A DNA stretch of 48,424 nucleotides, from contig CAIMLX010000177.1 of assembly GCA_903842455.1 (NCBI GenBank), positions 1-48,424 on the forward strand, given 5' to 3'. Shown here in pieces: positions 16,986 to 25,540 of this stretch. This stretch comes from an uncultured Hyphomicrobiales bacterium. GTDB taxonomy: Bacteria > Pseudomonadota > Alphaproteobacteria > Rhizobiales > Devosiaceae. The notes beneath the pieces were generated by a model. It saw only the letters and a program-made list of their open reading frames with translations. It had not been told where the DNA came from and did no database searches. The translations under genes and the position numbers were made by a program. The number at the start of each line of letters is the position of its first letter. The first letter of the stretch is position 1.

Positions 16986-18104
16986 ATGCGCTGGGCCATC
17001 CCGCTGTCGGTGAGCATTCACGTTGGGCTGATTGCAGCGGCCTTTTTGGTCGCGCAGTGGAAGCCGGAGGAGATCAGCCTGTCGGAGGCTGCGGTCTCGA
17101 TCGACATCGTGTCGATGGAAGATGCGGTCACCGAAGCGACCGAGACGATCAGCGAAGAGAGCGTGAACCTCGTTTCGGCGGGAGTGGCGCAGGCGGCGTC
17201 CGAACCGGAAGAGACAGTGGAGGCCGAGCCGGTCGAGCCCGTCGCGGTGACAGAGGTGCAGCCGGTCGCCGCGACGACGCCGATGGCCGCGGCCTTGGAG
17301 CCGACCGAGAGCGAGGACATTGTCTCGGCCGACGTGCTGACGGCGCTTGCCGTCACCGAAGCCACGGTTGCGGCGCCGATCCCGCAGGTCATCGACGATG
17401 CGGCTCCGACGGTGGCTGAGACGGTTGCGCCGAGTGATGCGCCGATTCTCGAGCGCATCGACGCGGCGGCGACTCTCGCAAAGCTGCAGCCGGCCGAGGA
17501 TGTCCAGCAGATCACCACCGCCTCGATTGCGCCGACGACGCCGGTCGAGCCGGTGGACAGCGCCATTCCGGTGAAGGTGGCGAACCTCACTCCGGCTGTG
17601 GAGGAAGTTGTCGAGGAGGTGGCCGAGGCGCCGCCGATCCCGGCGCCGCGCATCGTTCGCAAGCCGTTGGAGACCAGGGCGAAGCCCACCGAGAAGCAGG
17701 CAACCGAAAAGCCGGTCGAGAAGAAGCAGCCCAAGAAGGTCGCGAGCCTCGGCAATGGCGGCGCGAACAATGCCGACTCGGCCGCCGCCAAGGCGTCCGG
17801 CGGCAGCGCCGGCAAGGTGGTCAGCGCCGGTGCAGGCGCGCTCGACGCCTACCAGGGCAAGGTGCGCTCGAAGCTCATCAAGTCGGTTCGGAAGCCGTCG
17901 GGCCGCTACGCTGGCGGCGAAGTGATGTTCACGCTCGATGCCAGGGGCCGCGTGCTCACTGCCAGCCTCTCGCGCAGTTCGGGCGACGACAAGGTCGACA
18001 AGGCGGTGCTCGCCGCCGTCAATCGCGCCGCGCCGTTCCCGCCGATCCCGGAGGGCGCAGGCAAGTCGACCTGGTCCTTCACTTTTCCGCTCGTGATACA
18101 GTAA
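16986..18104 (+). CDS. tonB: Energy transducer TonB
   Basis: A 372-residue TonB. The N-terminal membrane anchor (RWAIPLSVSIHVGLIAAAFLVAQW) contains the conserved Ser-His-type segment. A long, Pro/Val/Glu/Ala-rich periplasmic linker follows, with a basic stretch near 225-245 (KPTEKQATEKPVEKKQPKK). The C-terminal domain is YQGKVRSKLIKSVRKPSGRYAG, then FPPIPEG and the closing WSFTFPLVIQ. It couples the ExbBD motor to TonB-dependent receptors, presumably the one encoded at 19608-21890. The acidic linker in the first half (many TE/VE repeats) is unusually long but still typical of alphaproteobacterial TonB. Confidence 0.88.
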   Translation: MRWAIPLSVSIHVGLIAAAFLVAQWKPEEISLSEAAVSIDIVSMEDAVTEATETISEESVNLVSAGVAQAASEPEETVEAEPVEPVAVTEVQPVAATTPMAAALEPTESEDIVSADVLTALAVTEATVAAPIPQVIDDAAPTVAETVAPSDAPILERIDAAATLAKLQPAEDVQQITTASIAPTTPVEPVDSAIPVKVANLTPAVEEVVEEVAEAPPIPAPRIVRKPLETRAKPTEKQATEKPVEKKQPKKVASLGNGGANNADSAAAKASGGSAGKVVSAGAGALDAYQGKVRSKLIKSVRKPSGRYAGGEVMFTLDARGRVLTASLSRSSGDDKVDKAVLAAVNRAAPFPPIPEGAGKSTWSFTFPLVIQ

Positions 18105-18124
18105 CCCGAACCTGGAGCTCTCCC

Positions 18125-18922
18125 ATGGAGACCGAAAAGCCCAAGGACACCATCCTTGCCACGACGGCGGACGCGATCCGCCTCGCCAAGACGCTGATGC
18201 GCACCGCCCGCTATGGCGCCATCGCCACGCTCGACCCCGAGACCGGCTGGCCGACCGCCACGCGGGTCGGAGTATCGACCGATTTCGATGGTGCGCCGAT
18301 CATCCTGATTTCGCGGCTCGCCGCTCATACGAAGGCGCTGCTGAAGGACGTGCGCTGCTCGCTGCTGCTCGGCGCTCCGGGCAAGGGCGATCCGCTGGCG
18401 CATGCGCGGGTGACGCTGGCCTGCGCGGCGCGCGAGATCGAGCCGAACTCCGACGACGCCAAGCGCATGGCGAACCGCTACCTCTGCCACCAGCCCAAGG
18501 CGCAGCTCTATGTGGGCCTCGGCGACTTCCGCTTCTTCCGGCTCGAACCGCAGAGCGCCTCGCTGAATGGCGGCTTCGGCAAAGCCTATGCGCTGACCGC
18601 AGCGGAGCTGCTCAACGCCAACCCGGCGAGTGCCGAGCTGGCGGCGACCGAGCCGGGTGCCGTCGAGCACATGAATGACGACCATTCGGAGGCCGTCGGA
18701 CTTCTTGCCGAGCACTTCGCCAGGGCCGAACCGGGCCGCTGGCGGCTTGTCGGGGTCGATGCCGAGGGGATGGACCTCGTCGATGGCGACGACGTGCGGC
18801 GCGTGTGGTTCGACACCGAACTGACCTCGGCCAAGGACATGCACATGACGCTGGTGCGGATGGCCGGCGAGGCGCGACGCGGCCTCGACCGCCCGCTCAA
18901 GGACGCGCGGGTGGCATCGTGA
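18125..18922 (+). CDS. hugZ: HugZ/HutZ-like heme utilisation protein (FMN-binding split barrel)
   Basis: A 265-residue protein with an N-terminal pyridoxamine-5'-phosphate-oxidase-like split barrel (LMRTARYGAIATLDPETGWPTATRVG, then RCSLLLG) and a C-terminal DUF2470 domain beginning VEHMNDDHSEAVGLL. This two-domain layout is that of HugZ/HutZ proteins, which bind and can oxidatively open heme in the cytoplasm. It lies 20 bases after tonB, so it is in the same operon, and its TGA overlaps the next GTG start (GTGA). If the HemS-like gene downstream is dead, this would be the remaining candidate heme-degrading protein. Confidence 0.82.
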   Translation: METEKPKDTILATTADAIRLAKTLMRTARYGAIATLDPETGWPTATRVGVSTDFDGAPIILISRLAAHTKALLKDVRCSLLLGAPGKGDPLAHARVTLACAAREIEPNSDDAKRMANRYLCHQPKAQLYVGLGDFRFFRLEPQSASLNGGFGKAYALTAAELLNANPASAELAATEPGAVEHMNDDHSEAVGLLAEHFARAEPGRWRLVGVDAEGMDLVDGDDVRRVWFDTELTSAKDMHMTLVRMAGEARRGLDRPLKDARVAS

Positions 18923-19437
18923 AGCGGCTTGCAGTTGCGGCGCTCGTGCTGCTCGCGGCACCGGCTGGCGCGCAGGACGCCGCCGGATTGCCTGGCGGCG
19001 CCACGGCGCTCAGCGAGCGGCATGGCAGCTGGTCGGTGAACTGTTCCGTTGGCGAGGCGGGCAAGGGCTGCGGGTTCTCGCAGACCGCCGGTAACCCGCA
19101 GACGGGCAGCGCGCTGGTAGCGTTGGAGCTTGCCGCCCCGGCGGCCAACCGCGCCGAGGGCATGCTGCTGATGGCGTTCGGGCTCAGGCTCGATGCCGGC
19201 GTGCAGCTTGGCATCGACGGCCAGCCGCTCGGCGCGCCGCGGCCGTTCCTTACCTGCATTTCAAGCGGCTGCGTCGTGCCGATGGCGTTCGAGGACGTGG
19301 AGCTTTCGGCGCTGAAGGTGGGGCAGAAGCTCGATGTCACCGGGGTAAAGGTCGATGACGGCCAGGCGGTCACCGTGAGCCTGTCGCTGGCTGGCTTCAC
19401 CGCCGCCTATGACCGCACGGTCGAACTGGCGCAGTAG
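18919..19437 (+). CDS. Invasion-associated locus B (IalB)-like exported protein
   Basis: A 172-residue protein with a clear signal peptide (MKRLAVAALVLLAAPAGAQ). The mature part matches the IalB family: HGSWSVNCS near the start, a Cys pair in the CISSGCVVPMAF segment, and a beta-rich body. IalB proteins are periplasmic and widespread in Rhizobiales; their function is poorly defined. It starts at a GTG that overlaps the hugZ stop, so it is co-translated with the heme operon. The two Cys and the early NCS Cys suggest disulphides. It ends the first iron-regulated unit, 50 bases before the second RirA-type box. Confidence 0.75.
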   Translation: MKRLAVAALVLLAAPAGAQDAAGLPGGATALSERHGSWSVNCSVGEAGKGCGFSQTAGNPQTGSALVALELAAPAANRAEGMLLMAFGLRLDAGVQLGIDGQPLGAPRPFLTCISSGCVVPMAFEDVELSALKVGQKLDVTGVKVDDGQAVTVSLSLAGFTAAYDRTVELAQ

Positions 19438-19486
19438 CCGATCCGCCACACCGGGCTGCGGCACGCGTCTGCCGCAGCGATTAAAG

Positions 19487-19515
19487 TTGACTAAGATAAT
19501 CACCTTTATTAGATC
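19487..19515 (+). promoter_or_regulatory. Sigma-70-like promoter of the TonB-dependent receptor
   Basis: TTGACT (19487-19492), a 17-base spacer, then TAGATC (19510-19515). The -35 hexamer lies inside the TGA-N9-TCA box, so a bound RirA would block polymerase. This would place the start of transcription about 85 bases before the receptor ATG. Confidence 0.5.
19488..19502 (+). promoter_or_regulatory. Putative RirA (iron-responsive) box upstream of the heme receptor
   Basis: TGACTAAGATAATCA is an exact TGA-N9-TCA, the same form as the hemP box at 15526-15540, and it overlaps the promoter -35. The two boxes would place both transcription units of the island under the same iron control. Confidence 0.58.
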
Positions 19516-19607
19516 GTAGCCATCGCGCCCTTGCAGCGCGCCTCAGCAAGCCACGCGGCAAGCGCCGACAGCCAGCCAACAACACTTCTCCACCCTGGGG
19601 GGCAGGC

Positions 19608-21890
19608 ATGTCACATCCGCCACGCGGCGCGGGCGATTCCGCGCGCACTTTCCTTTCGCCACTTTACCTCATCGGCATCAGCGCCGTCGCGCTGGCCGTG
19701 GCCCTGCCGCAGACCGTCGCGGCGCAGCAGCTGACCGAGGCGCAGACCACCGTGCTCGAGCGGTTCGTGCTGACGGCAACGCGCACCAGCAAGAACGTGC
19801 TCGACGTGCCGCAGAACGTGGCGGTGATCGACGCCGAGACGCTGTAAAAGCACCAGGTCCGCGATATCCAGGACCTCGTGCGCTACGAGCCCGGCATCGC
19901 GGTGACGCGCACCACATCGATCACCAATCCGGGTGGCCAGCTCAACAGCTTCACCATCCGCGGCGTCTCCGGCAACCGCGTGCAGATGCTGGTCGACGGG
20001 TCGCGCATCCAGGAATCGGTGATCGACGGCAGGCGCGACTTCGTCGATCCGTGGAACATGGAAGCCGTCGAGCTGCTGCGTGGTCCCAATTCGGTGCTGT
20101 GGGGTGTGGACGCGCTCGGCGGCACCGTCGCTTTCCGCACGCGCAACCCTTCCGACCTGCTCGAGGGCAGCGACAAGCCGTGGGCGGTGGAGATCAAGAC
20201 CAGCTTCGACAGTTTTGACAACACGTTCCGCAAGCAGGTGACGGGCGCCTACGATTTCGGCGACGTGCAGGTGCTGGGCAGCTTCGGCAACCTGACGGCC
20301 AACGAGCCGACGCTGTCCAATGCCGACCCCGATGGTGGCATCTGGCAGTGCCCGCGGCCGTCCTATTTCCGCTGCGACCAGCTCTTTCCGTCCAAGATCA
20401 ACGCCTATAGCGGACTGCTCAAGGGCGTGTGGACGCCGAACGACGACCACGTCGTCACCGCGACGTGGGAGTTCCACGACCGCAACACGGTCGTTGATCA
20501 GATCTGGGATTCGAGCGCCAATACCGGCACCGGCAACTCGTTCTACCTGTCGGAAGACTATCAGCGCGAAATCGACATGACGCGCCAGCGCTTTGCCATC
20601 GACCACGAGTGGCAGGTGAATGCCGACTGGCTCGACGAGGTGAAGTGGACGCTGAGCTACTCGCCGCAGGCGCGCGACTTCCACTCCGAACAGGTGCGCA
20701 ACTACACCGTGGCCACCACCAATCCGGGCCGCCGCACGATCATCACCAACCGCGACTACTCGGAGACCTTCCTCGAGGCCGACTTGCAGATGGTCAGCTC
20801 GTTCGATGCCGGCCCGACTTCGCACACGCTGACCTACGGGTTCGACGGCGACCTGATGAACAGCGAGTATCTCGGCCGGACGGTGACGGACTATGCCGAT
20901 CCGGGTGTTACCGACACCACCACGCTGAACGGCGGCTTTGCGTTCCCGGATGTCGAGACGACCCGCGCCGACGTTTACGTCCAGGACGAGATCGAACTGC
21001 TCGACGGCAGGCTGACGGTTACGCCCGGCCTGCGCTGGGCGACCTACAACCTGTCGCCCGGCACGCCGCTCAACAGCGTCCCGATCGACGATATCGGCAG
21101 CGAGACGCTGATCAAGAAGCTCTCGGCCATCTACAAGATCGACGACAGCTTCTCGGTCTACGCGTCCTACGGCGAAGGCTTCAAGATGCCGACGGCGCAG
21201 CAGCTCTACTACACCTCGGCAGGGACCGGCTTCGAGGTCGTTCCCAACCCCGACCTGCGGCCGGAATCGGTCGCGAGCTACGAGGCGGGCCTGCGGGGCG
21301 AGTTCGAGCGCGGCTACTTCTCGGTGAACGGCTACTACACCCACTACGACGACTACATCCAGACGCTGCAGGAAGTGTCGGCCGGCGTCTATTCGAGCCT
21401 CAACGTCGATACGGTGAAGACTTGGGGCATCGAGGCCAGCGCCGAGTGGGAGGCCGTGGACAATGTGTTCCTCACCGGCTCGCTAACCTGGTCGGACGGC
21501 ACGCAGCAGAAGACCGACGCCGATCCGGTGACGGTGTTCGATGGCGCCATCCCGCTCACCACGGTGCTCGGCCTCCGCTACGAGATGCCCGATAACGGCC
21601 TCGAATTCGAGGTGTTCGGTACCTTTGCCAATGGGGTGAAGGAGCGCTCGTCGCCGACGGCCTTCAAGCCCGAAAGCTACGTCGTGTTCGACGCTTACGC
21701 CAAGTACAAGCCGACCGAGAATGTGGAGCTGACCGCCGGCATCCAGAACATCTTCGACGTGAAGTACTTTCCGAACACTCTGACCGGCTACGCCGAGACG
21801 GCGACGGACTCGACGGCGGGGCAGAACCCGCTGGAGCTGCAGAGCGCGCCGGGCCGCACCTTCAAGATCGGCGCCACGGTCAAGTTCTGA
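19608..21890 (+). pseudogene. TonB-dependent heme/hemoglobin receptor, interrupted by an in-frame TAA
   Basis: Read through one TAA (19845-19847, codon 80), this frame gives a 760-residue outer-membrane receptor. Before the stop: a signal peptide ending near VAAQQ, then the plug start (LTATRTSKNVLDVPQNVAVIDAETL). After it, in the same frame: the plug (IQDLVRYEPGIAV, FTIRGVSGNRVQMLVDG, LLRGPNSVLWGVDALGG) and a 22-strand-type barrel with PNPDLRPESVASYEAG and a terminal aromatic residue (ATVKF). One C-to-T change (CAA to TAA) would explain the stop. An internal start at GTG 19878 would lack the signal peptide. ATG 19608 has GGGGGG 5-10 bases upstream. The gene is either inactivated in this strain, read through, or a sequencing error. 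Confidence 0.8.
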
Positions 21891-21898
21891 GCCACTTC

Positions 21899-21930
21899 GG
21901 AGGGGCCGTAACCGGCCCCTCCCACCTTTT
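21899..21930 (+). terminator. Strong hairpin between receptor and ABC transporter (terminator or attenuator)
   Basis: GGAGGGGCCG, loop TAAC, CGGCCCCTCC: a perfect 10-pair stem followed by CACCTTTT. It lies 8 bases after the receptor stop and 24 bases before the ABC gene. It could end most transcripts after the receptor, or protect the receptor mRNA and let a fraction read through. Confidence 0.7.
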
Positions 21931-21953
21931 CGCCTCATCGGAGTCTTGCGTTC

Positions 21954-23672
21954 ATGCTGCGTGTCCTCGGCCAGTTCTGGCGCCTGTTGTCGCTGTGCGT
22001 GAAGGGACCGGGCGGCAAGCTGGGACTGGTATTCTTCGCCCTCGTCGTCGCGTTGAACCTCGGCGGCGTCTACGCCACCCTGCGGATCATTGCCTGGACC
22101 AAGGACTTCTACTCGACGCTCGAGGCGGTGGATGCCGCGGCGGCGCTGGCGCAGATCGGTGTGTTCGGCATGATCGTCGGGCTGAACACGGTGCGGGCGC
22201 TCACCGCGCAATATCTCAACAAGCTGCTGCTGATTCGCTGGCGCCGGACGCTCACCGAAGCGGTGCGCGACCGCTGGCTGAGTGGCAAGGCCTACTGGCA
22301 CATGGCCAATGGCGATACCGCCACCATCGACAACCCCGACCAGCGTATCGCCGATGACTGCCGGCTGTTCATCAGCGGCGTGCTGAGCGAGGCGATGGAC
22401 CTGATCACCAACGTGGTCGCCATCTTCTCCTACATCATTGTGCTGTGGAACCTCTCGACCTTCGCGCTGTCGCTGGATCTCGTCGGGCTCGATGTCGAGA
22501 TCCCGCGCTACATGCTGGTCGCCGCGTTCGTCTACGTGGCGCTGAGCAGCCTGCTGACGCATGTGCTGGGCGCGCCGTTGAAGACGCTCTATGTCGAGCA
22601 GCAGCGCCGCGAGGCCGATTTCCGATTCGCGCTGGCGCGCATGCGCTCCAATGTCGACGAGATCGCCCTGCTCGGCGGCGAGGCGGCCGAGCGCCGCACG
22701 CTGGACCAGCGTTTCGGCGAGATCATGCGGAACTGGAAGCGGCTGATCAACCGCGAGTTGATCCTCAGTTGCTTCACCTTCCCCTACAACCACACGGTGC
22801 TGCGCATTCCGCTCTTCGTGGCGCTGCCGGCGTTCCTTGCCGGTTCGGTGAATTTCGGCGGGCTGATGGAAATCAGCACTGCCTTTTCCAGCGTGGTCAC
22901 GACGCTCAGCTGGTTCATCTTCTCGTATCGCGACCTTGCCGACCTCGTCGCCGCCTCGTCGCGCCTCGACACCTTCCTCACCGCGGCCGACCGGGGCTCG
23001 GCGGCCCAGGTCGCCCGGCCAGCACCCGGTCCGGGACCGCTCGACATCCGCAACCTCGCGCTGCGCCTGCCCAGTGGCCGGCCGCTGCTGCGCATCGACG
23101 CGCTGCAGGTTGCGCCGGGTGAGGCCGTGTGGCTGTCCGGGGCCTCGGGGCTGGGCAAGACCACGCTGTTCAAGGCGATCGCCGGCCTCTGGAGCCACGC
23201 CGATGGCCAGATCACCGCAGCTGGCGGCACCTCGATGCTGCTGCCCCAGAAACCCTATATGCCGATCGGCACGGTAATGGATGCCGTGGCCTACCCATCC
23301 GCCCCGGAGGCATTCCCGGAGGAGGCGCGCCTCGCAGCGCTCGACGCCGTGGGCCTGCGTGACCGCCTCGATGCGCTGCTCGGCGAGGCCGAGGGCTCGA
23401 CCAACGGCCTCTCGGGCGGTGAGATGCAGCGCCTGGCGCTCGCCCGGCTGCTGCTGCACAAGCCGGACTTCGCCTTCCTCGACGAGGCGACCAGCGCCCT
23501 CGACCTCGATGCCGAGCGCCAGTTGCTGGGCCTGTTGCGCGAGCGTCTCCCCGATACGGCCTTTATCGTCGTCGCCCACCGAGAGCCCACGGGCTTCGGC
23601 GCGCTGCGCAAGGTCGCGCTCGGCGTCGCCGCGGCGTCACCCACCCCCACTCTTCAACCCGCTCTCGCCTGA
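21954..23672 (+). CDS. One-polypeptide ABC transporter, SbmA/BacA-YddA type (permease + ATPase)
   Basis: A 572-residue fusion of a membrane domain (ABC_membrane_2 / SbmA-BacA type) and an ATPase. The membrane half includes AYWHMANGDTATIDNPDQRIADD, the NPDQRI motif typical of this family. The ATPase has Walker A GASGLGKTT, signature LSGGEMQRLAL, Walker B FAFLDEATSALD and the switch His in VVAHRE; all are intact. Relatives include YddA and the mycobacterial importer Rv1819c, which has an exporter fold but takes up hydrophilic molecules. It sits between a TonB-dependent receptor and a HemS-like gene where HmuTUV would normally be, so it may import heme or another iron ligand across the inner membrane. 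That role is inference from context. Confidence 0.83.
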   Translation: MLRVLGQFWRLLSLCVKGPGGKLGLVFFALVVALNLGGVYATLRIIAWTKDFYSTLEAVDAAAALAQIGVFGMIVGLNTVRALTAQYLNKLLLIRWRRTLTEAVRDRWLSGKAYWHMANGDTATIDNPDQRIADDCRLFISGVLSEAMDLITNVVAIFSYIIVLWNLSTFALSLDLVGLDVEIPRYMLVAAFVYVALSSLLTHVLGAPLKTLYVEQQRREADFRFALARMRSNVDEIALLGGEAAERRTLDQRFGEIMRNWKRLINRELILSCFTFPYNHTVLRIPLFVALPAFLAGSVNFGGLMEISTAFSSVVTTLSWFIFSYRDLADLVAASSRLDTFLTAADRGSAAQVARPAPGPGPLDIRNLALRLPSGRPLLRIDALQVAPGEAVWLSGASGLGKTTLFKAIAGLWSHADGQITAAGGTSMLLPQKPYMPIGTVMDAVAYPSAPEAFPEEARLAALDAVGLRDRLDALLGEAEGSTNGLSGGEMQRLALARLLLHKPDFAFLDEATSALDLDAERQLLGLLRERLPDTAFIVVAHREPTGFGALRKVALGVAAASPTPTLQPALA

Positions 23673-23681
23673 GGTTCTCCC

Positions 23682-24377
23682 ATGCTCGACAAACCTACTA
23701 CCTTTCCCCGCGCCCGCCTTGCTGCCACGCCAGAGGCGGTGCTTGCCGCCTTGCCGCAGGTCGGCTGATGATCACGGCGAAGAACCTCGGCGCCACGCAT
23801 GAGCGGATCGGCCCGGTCGAGACCGTCGCGTTTGCCGATGGCTGGGCCGTGATCGGCGGGGCCGACCATGAGAGCCGCGTCGAACTTGCTGCCGTGGCAG
23901 AGATGGTGGTCGACCGCACCAGTGTGATGCAGGGCAAGGCCTATCCGCGCATCGACCTGCATCGCGCCGATGGCTCGTATATCTGCGGCATTGTCGGCTT
24001 TGACGGGCTCGAGCCGTTCGACAACGCCATCGCCGCCTTCGGTCCTGGTGAGGCGCTCGACCCCAAGCCCGACGCCGGCCCGACAGAGCGGATCGAGCCC
24101 GCGGCGACCGATCCCGGCCTCGTGACGCTCGAAGCGGTGCGCGAGGCGTCCACGCCGGTGGCCGTCGGCTTCCGCCAGCCCGGCTTCCGGCAGGTGTTTC
24201 GCGGCGTCGTCGAGACGGTGAAGCCGGCGATGGGGTTCATCAACATCATGCGTGGCGACTTTCATCTGCACCTCAAGTCGGGCGGAGTGGCGGGAGGCGG
24301 ATGGCGAGCGCCGCGCCGTCAATGCCGAGGGTGTGGAGCTTGGGCTTTACCTCGCCCCGGCGGAAGCGCGGCTCTAG
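23682..24377 (+). pseudogene. HemS/ChuX-like heme-handling protein, frameshifted twice
   Basis: Three pieces in two frames make one HemS-like protein. Piece 1 (23682-23768) encodes 28 residues ending LAALPQVG, then TGA. Piece 2, one base out of frame from ATG 23768, continues with MITAKNLGATHERIGPVETVAF, resembling the early HemS segment with HERxGxxE, and runs to GDFHLHLKS near 24275. Piece 3, back in the first frame, reads EADGERRAVNAEGVE, then LGLYLAPAEARL, and stops at TAG 24375. Losing one base near 23766 and gaining one near 24290 would produce this. The piece-2 frame then runs on, open, into tsaB without real coding. The family binds and degrades heme in the cytoplasm. The product is probably non-functional unless these are assembly errors; a two-ORF coupling (TGATG) is the alternative. 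Confidence 0.6.
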
Positions 24378-24430
24378 CCCGGAGCCACTCGGCGCTTGCT
24401 GGCCCGGTGGTGTCCGCCTATCTGTTGGCA

Positions 24431-25036
24431 ATGACGACTCCGCTCCTTGCCATCGACACCGCCGCGCCGCGCCTGCAACTGGCCCTGCTGCGTGGCGAGC
24501 ATGCCGACACCATTGTCGAGGACATGCCGCAGGGGCAGGCGGAGCGAATCTTTCCGGCGATCGATGAACTGCTCGGCCGCAGCGGGTTGACCTACAAGGA
24601 TCTGGTCCGGATTGCCGTGACGACCGGGCCTGGCTCATTCACCGGGCTCAGGATCGGCTTGTCGGCGGCGCGGGGGCTGGGACTGGCACTGGGAATTCCA
24701 GTCGTTGGCGTGCCGAGCCTGCTGGCGCTGTCGCTGCCGGTAACATGCGCGCACGCAGCGGTGCTGCTCGATGCACGCAGGGACGAGGCGTATTTCCAGG
24801 CGTTCTCGGGGCCGGCGATTCCGGCATCGGAGGCGCTGCTGCTGCCGATGGCAGAGGCTCGGGCGCGCGTTGCGTCTGGGGCCGAAGTGCTGACCACGCC
24901 CTATGTCGATATCGCGGCGATGGCGCGGCTGGCGGCGACGCTCGACCCATCGGCCTATCCGCCCGAGGCCAGCTACATCCGCGATGCGGACGCCAAGCCG
25001 CAGGAGAAGTTCCGCGTCGCGAGGGTTTCGGCATGA
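24431..25036 (+). CDS. tsaB: tRNA threonylcarbamoyladenosine biosynthesis protein TsaB
   Basis: A 201-residue TsaB, the ASKHA-fold partner of TsaD and TsaE in making t6A on ANN-decoding tRNAs. Seen: the N-terminal LAIDTAAPRLQLALL and the family stretch VTTGPGSFTGLRIGLSAARGLGLAL. The start is ATG 24431; the open frame extends far upstream through the HemS-like remnant, but homology to TsaB begins here. The stop overlaps the rimI ATG (ATGA), so the two are co-translated, as in most Rhizobiales. Confidence 0.9.
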   Translation: MTTPLLAIDTAAPRLQLALLRGEHADTIVEDMPQGQAERIFPAIDELLGRSGLTYKDLVRIAVTTGPGSFTGLRIGLSAARGLGLALGIPVVGVPSLLALSLPVTCAHAAVLLDARRDEAYFQAFSGPAIPASEALLLPMAEARARVASGAEVLTTPYVDIAAMARLAATLDPSAYPPEASYIRDADAKPQEKFRVARVSA

Positions 25037-25509
25037 ACATCTGGATGGCGCCGGCCGGGCTCCATATCGAACCAGCCCAGGCGCAGGACGCCGACGCGAT
25101 TGCCAAGCTGCACGCGCAGGGCTTCTATCGCGGCTGGCCGCGCGAGGACTTTGCCGCCTACATCACCTCCGATGGGACGCCGGTCTATGTGGCATGCGAT
25201 GCGAAGCGGCGGATTGCCGGGTTCGCGATGATCCGGCACGGCGGCGACGAGGCGGAACTCATCACCATCGCCGTCGACAAGAAGTGGCGCGGCAAGGGCA
25301 TCGGGCTGGCGCTGATGCGCGCGGTGTTCGACGACCTGCTGATGAGCCCGGCGAAAAAGCTGTTCCTCGAGGTGGCGACCGACAACGCGGCGGCGCTGAA
25401 ACTCTATACGGGGCTGGGCTTTACCAAGATCGCCGAACGCAAGGGCTACTACCCGCGGCCGGATGGCACGCCGGCCACCGCTATTGTCATGGCCCGTGAT
25501 CTTGGCTAA
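25033..25509 (+). CDS. rimI: Ribosomal-protein-alanine N-acetyltransferase RimI
   Basis: A 158-residue GNAT enzyme. The acetyl-CoA motif is KKWRGKGIGLALMRAV (R/QxxGxG/A), followed by FLEVATDNAAALKLYTGLGFTKIAERKGYY, the usual RimI C-terminal half. RimI acetylates the N-terminus of ribosomal protein S18, and possibly others. The ATG shares four bases with the tsaB stop. The open frame upstream (from 24745) is only the shadow of tsaB. It is part of the tsaB-rimI-fur/mur-plsC block. Confidence 0.88.
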   Translation: MNIWMAPAGLHIEPAQAQDADAIAKLHAQGFYRGWPREDFAAYITSDGTPVYVACDAKRRIAGFAMIRHGGDEAELITIAVDKKWRGKGIGLALMRAVFDDLLMSPAKKLFLEVATDNAAALKLYTGLGFTKIAERKGYYPRPDGTPATAIVMARDLG

Positions 25510-25540
25510 CCCGAAGGACGATTTTCCCGGGGGCCACCCG

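Noticed and set aside
23768-25036. A single 422-codon frame joining the HemS-like region to TsaB
   Set aside because: TsaB homology begins at ATG 24431, and the stretch 24280-24430 in this frame has no family features; the join is a chance open frame after a frameshift.
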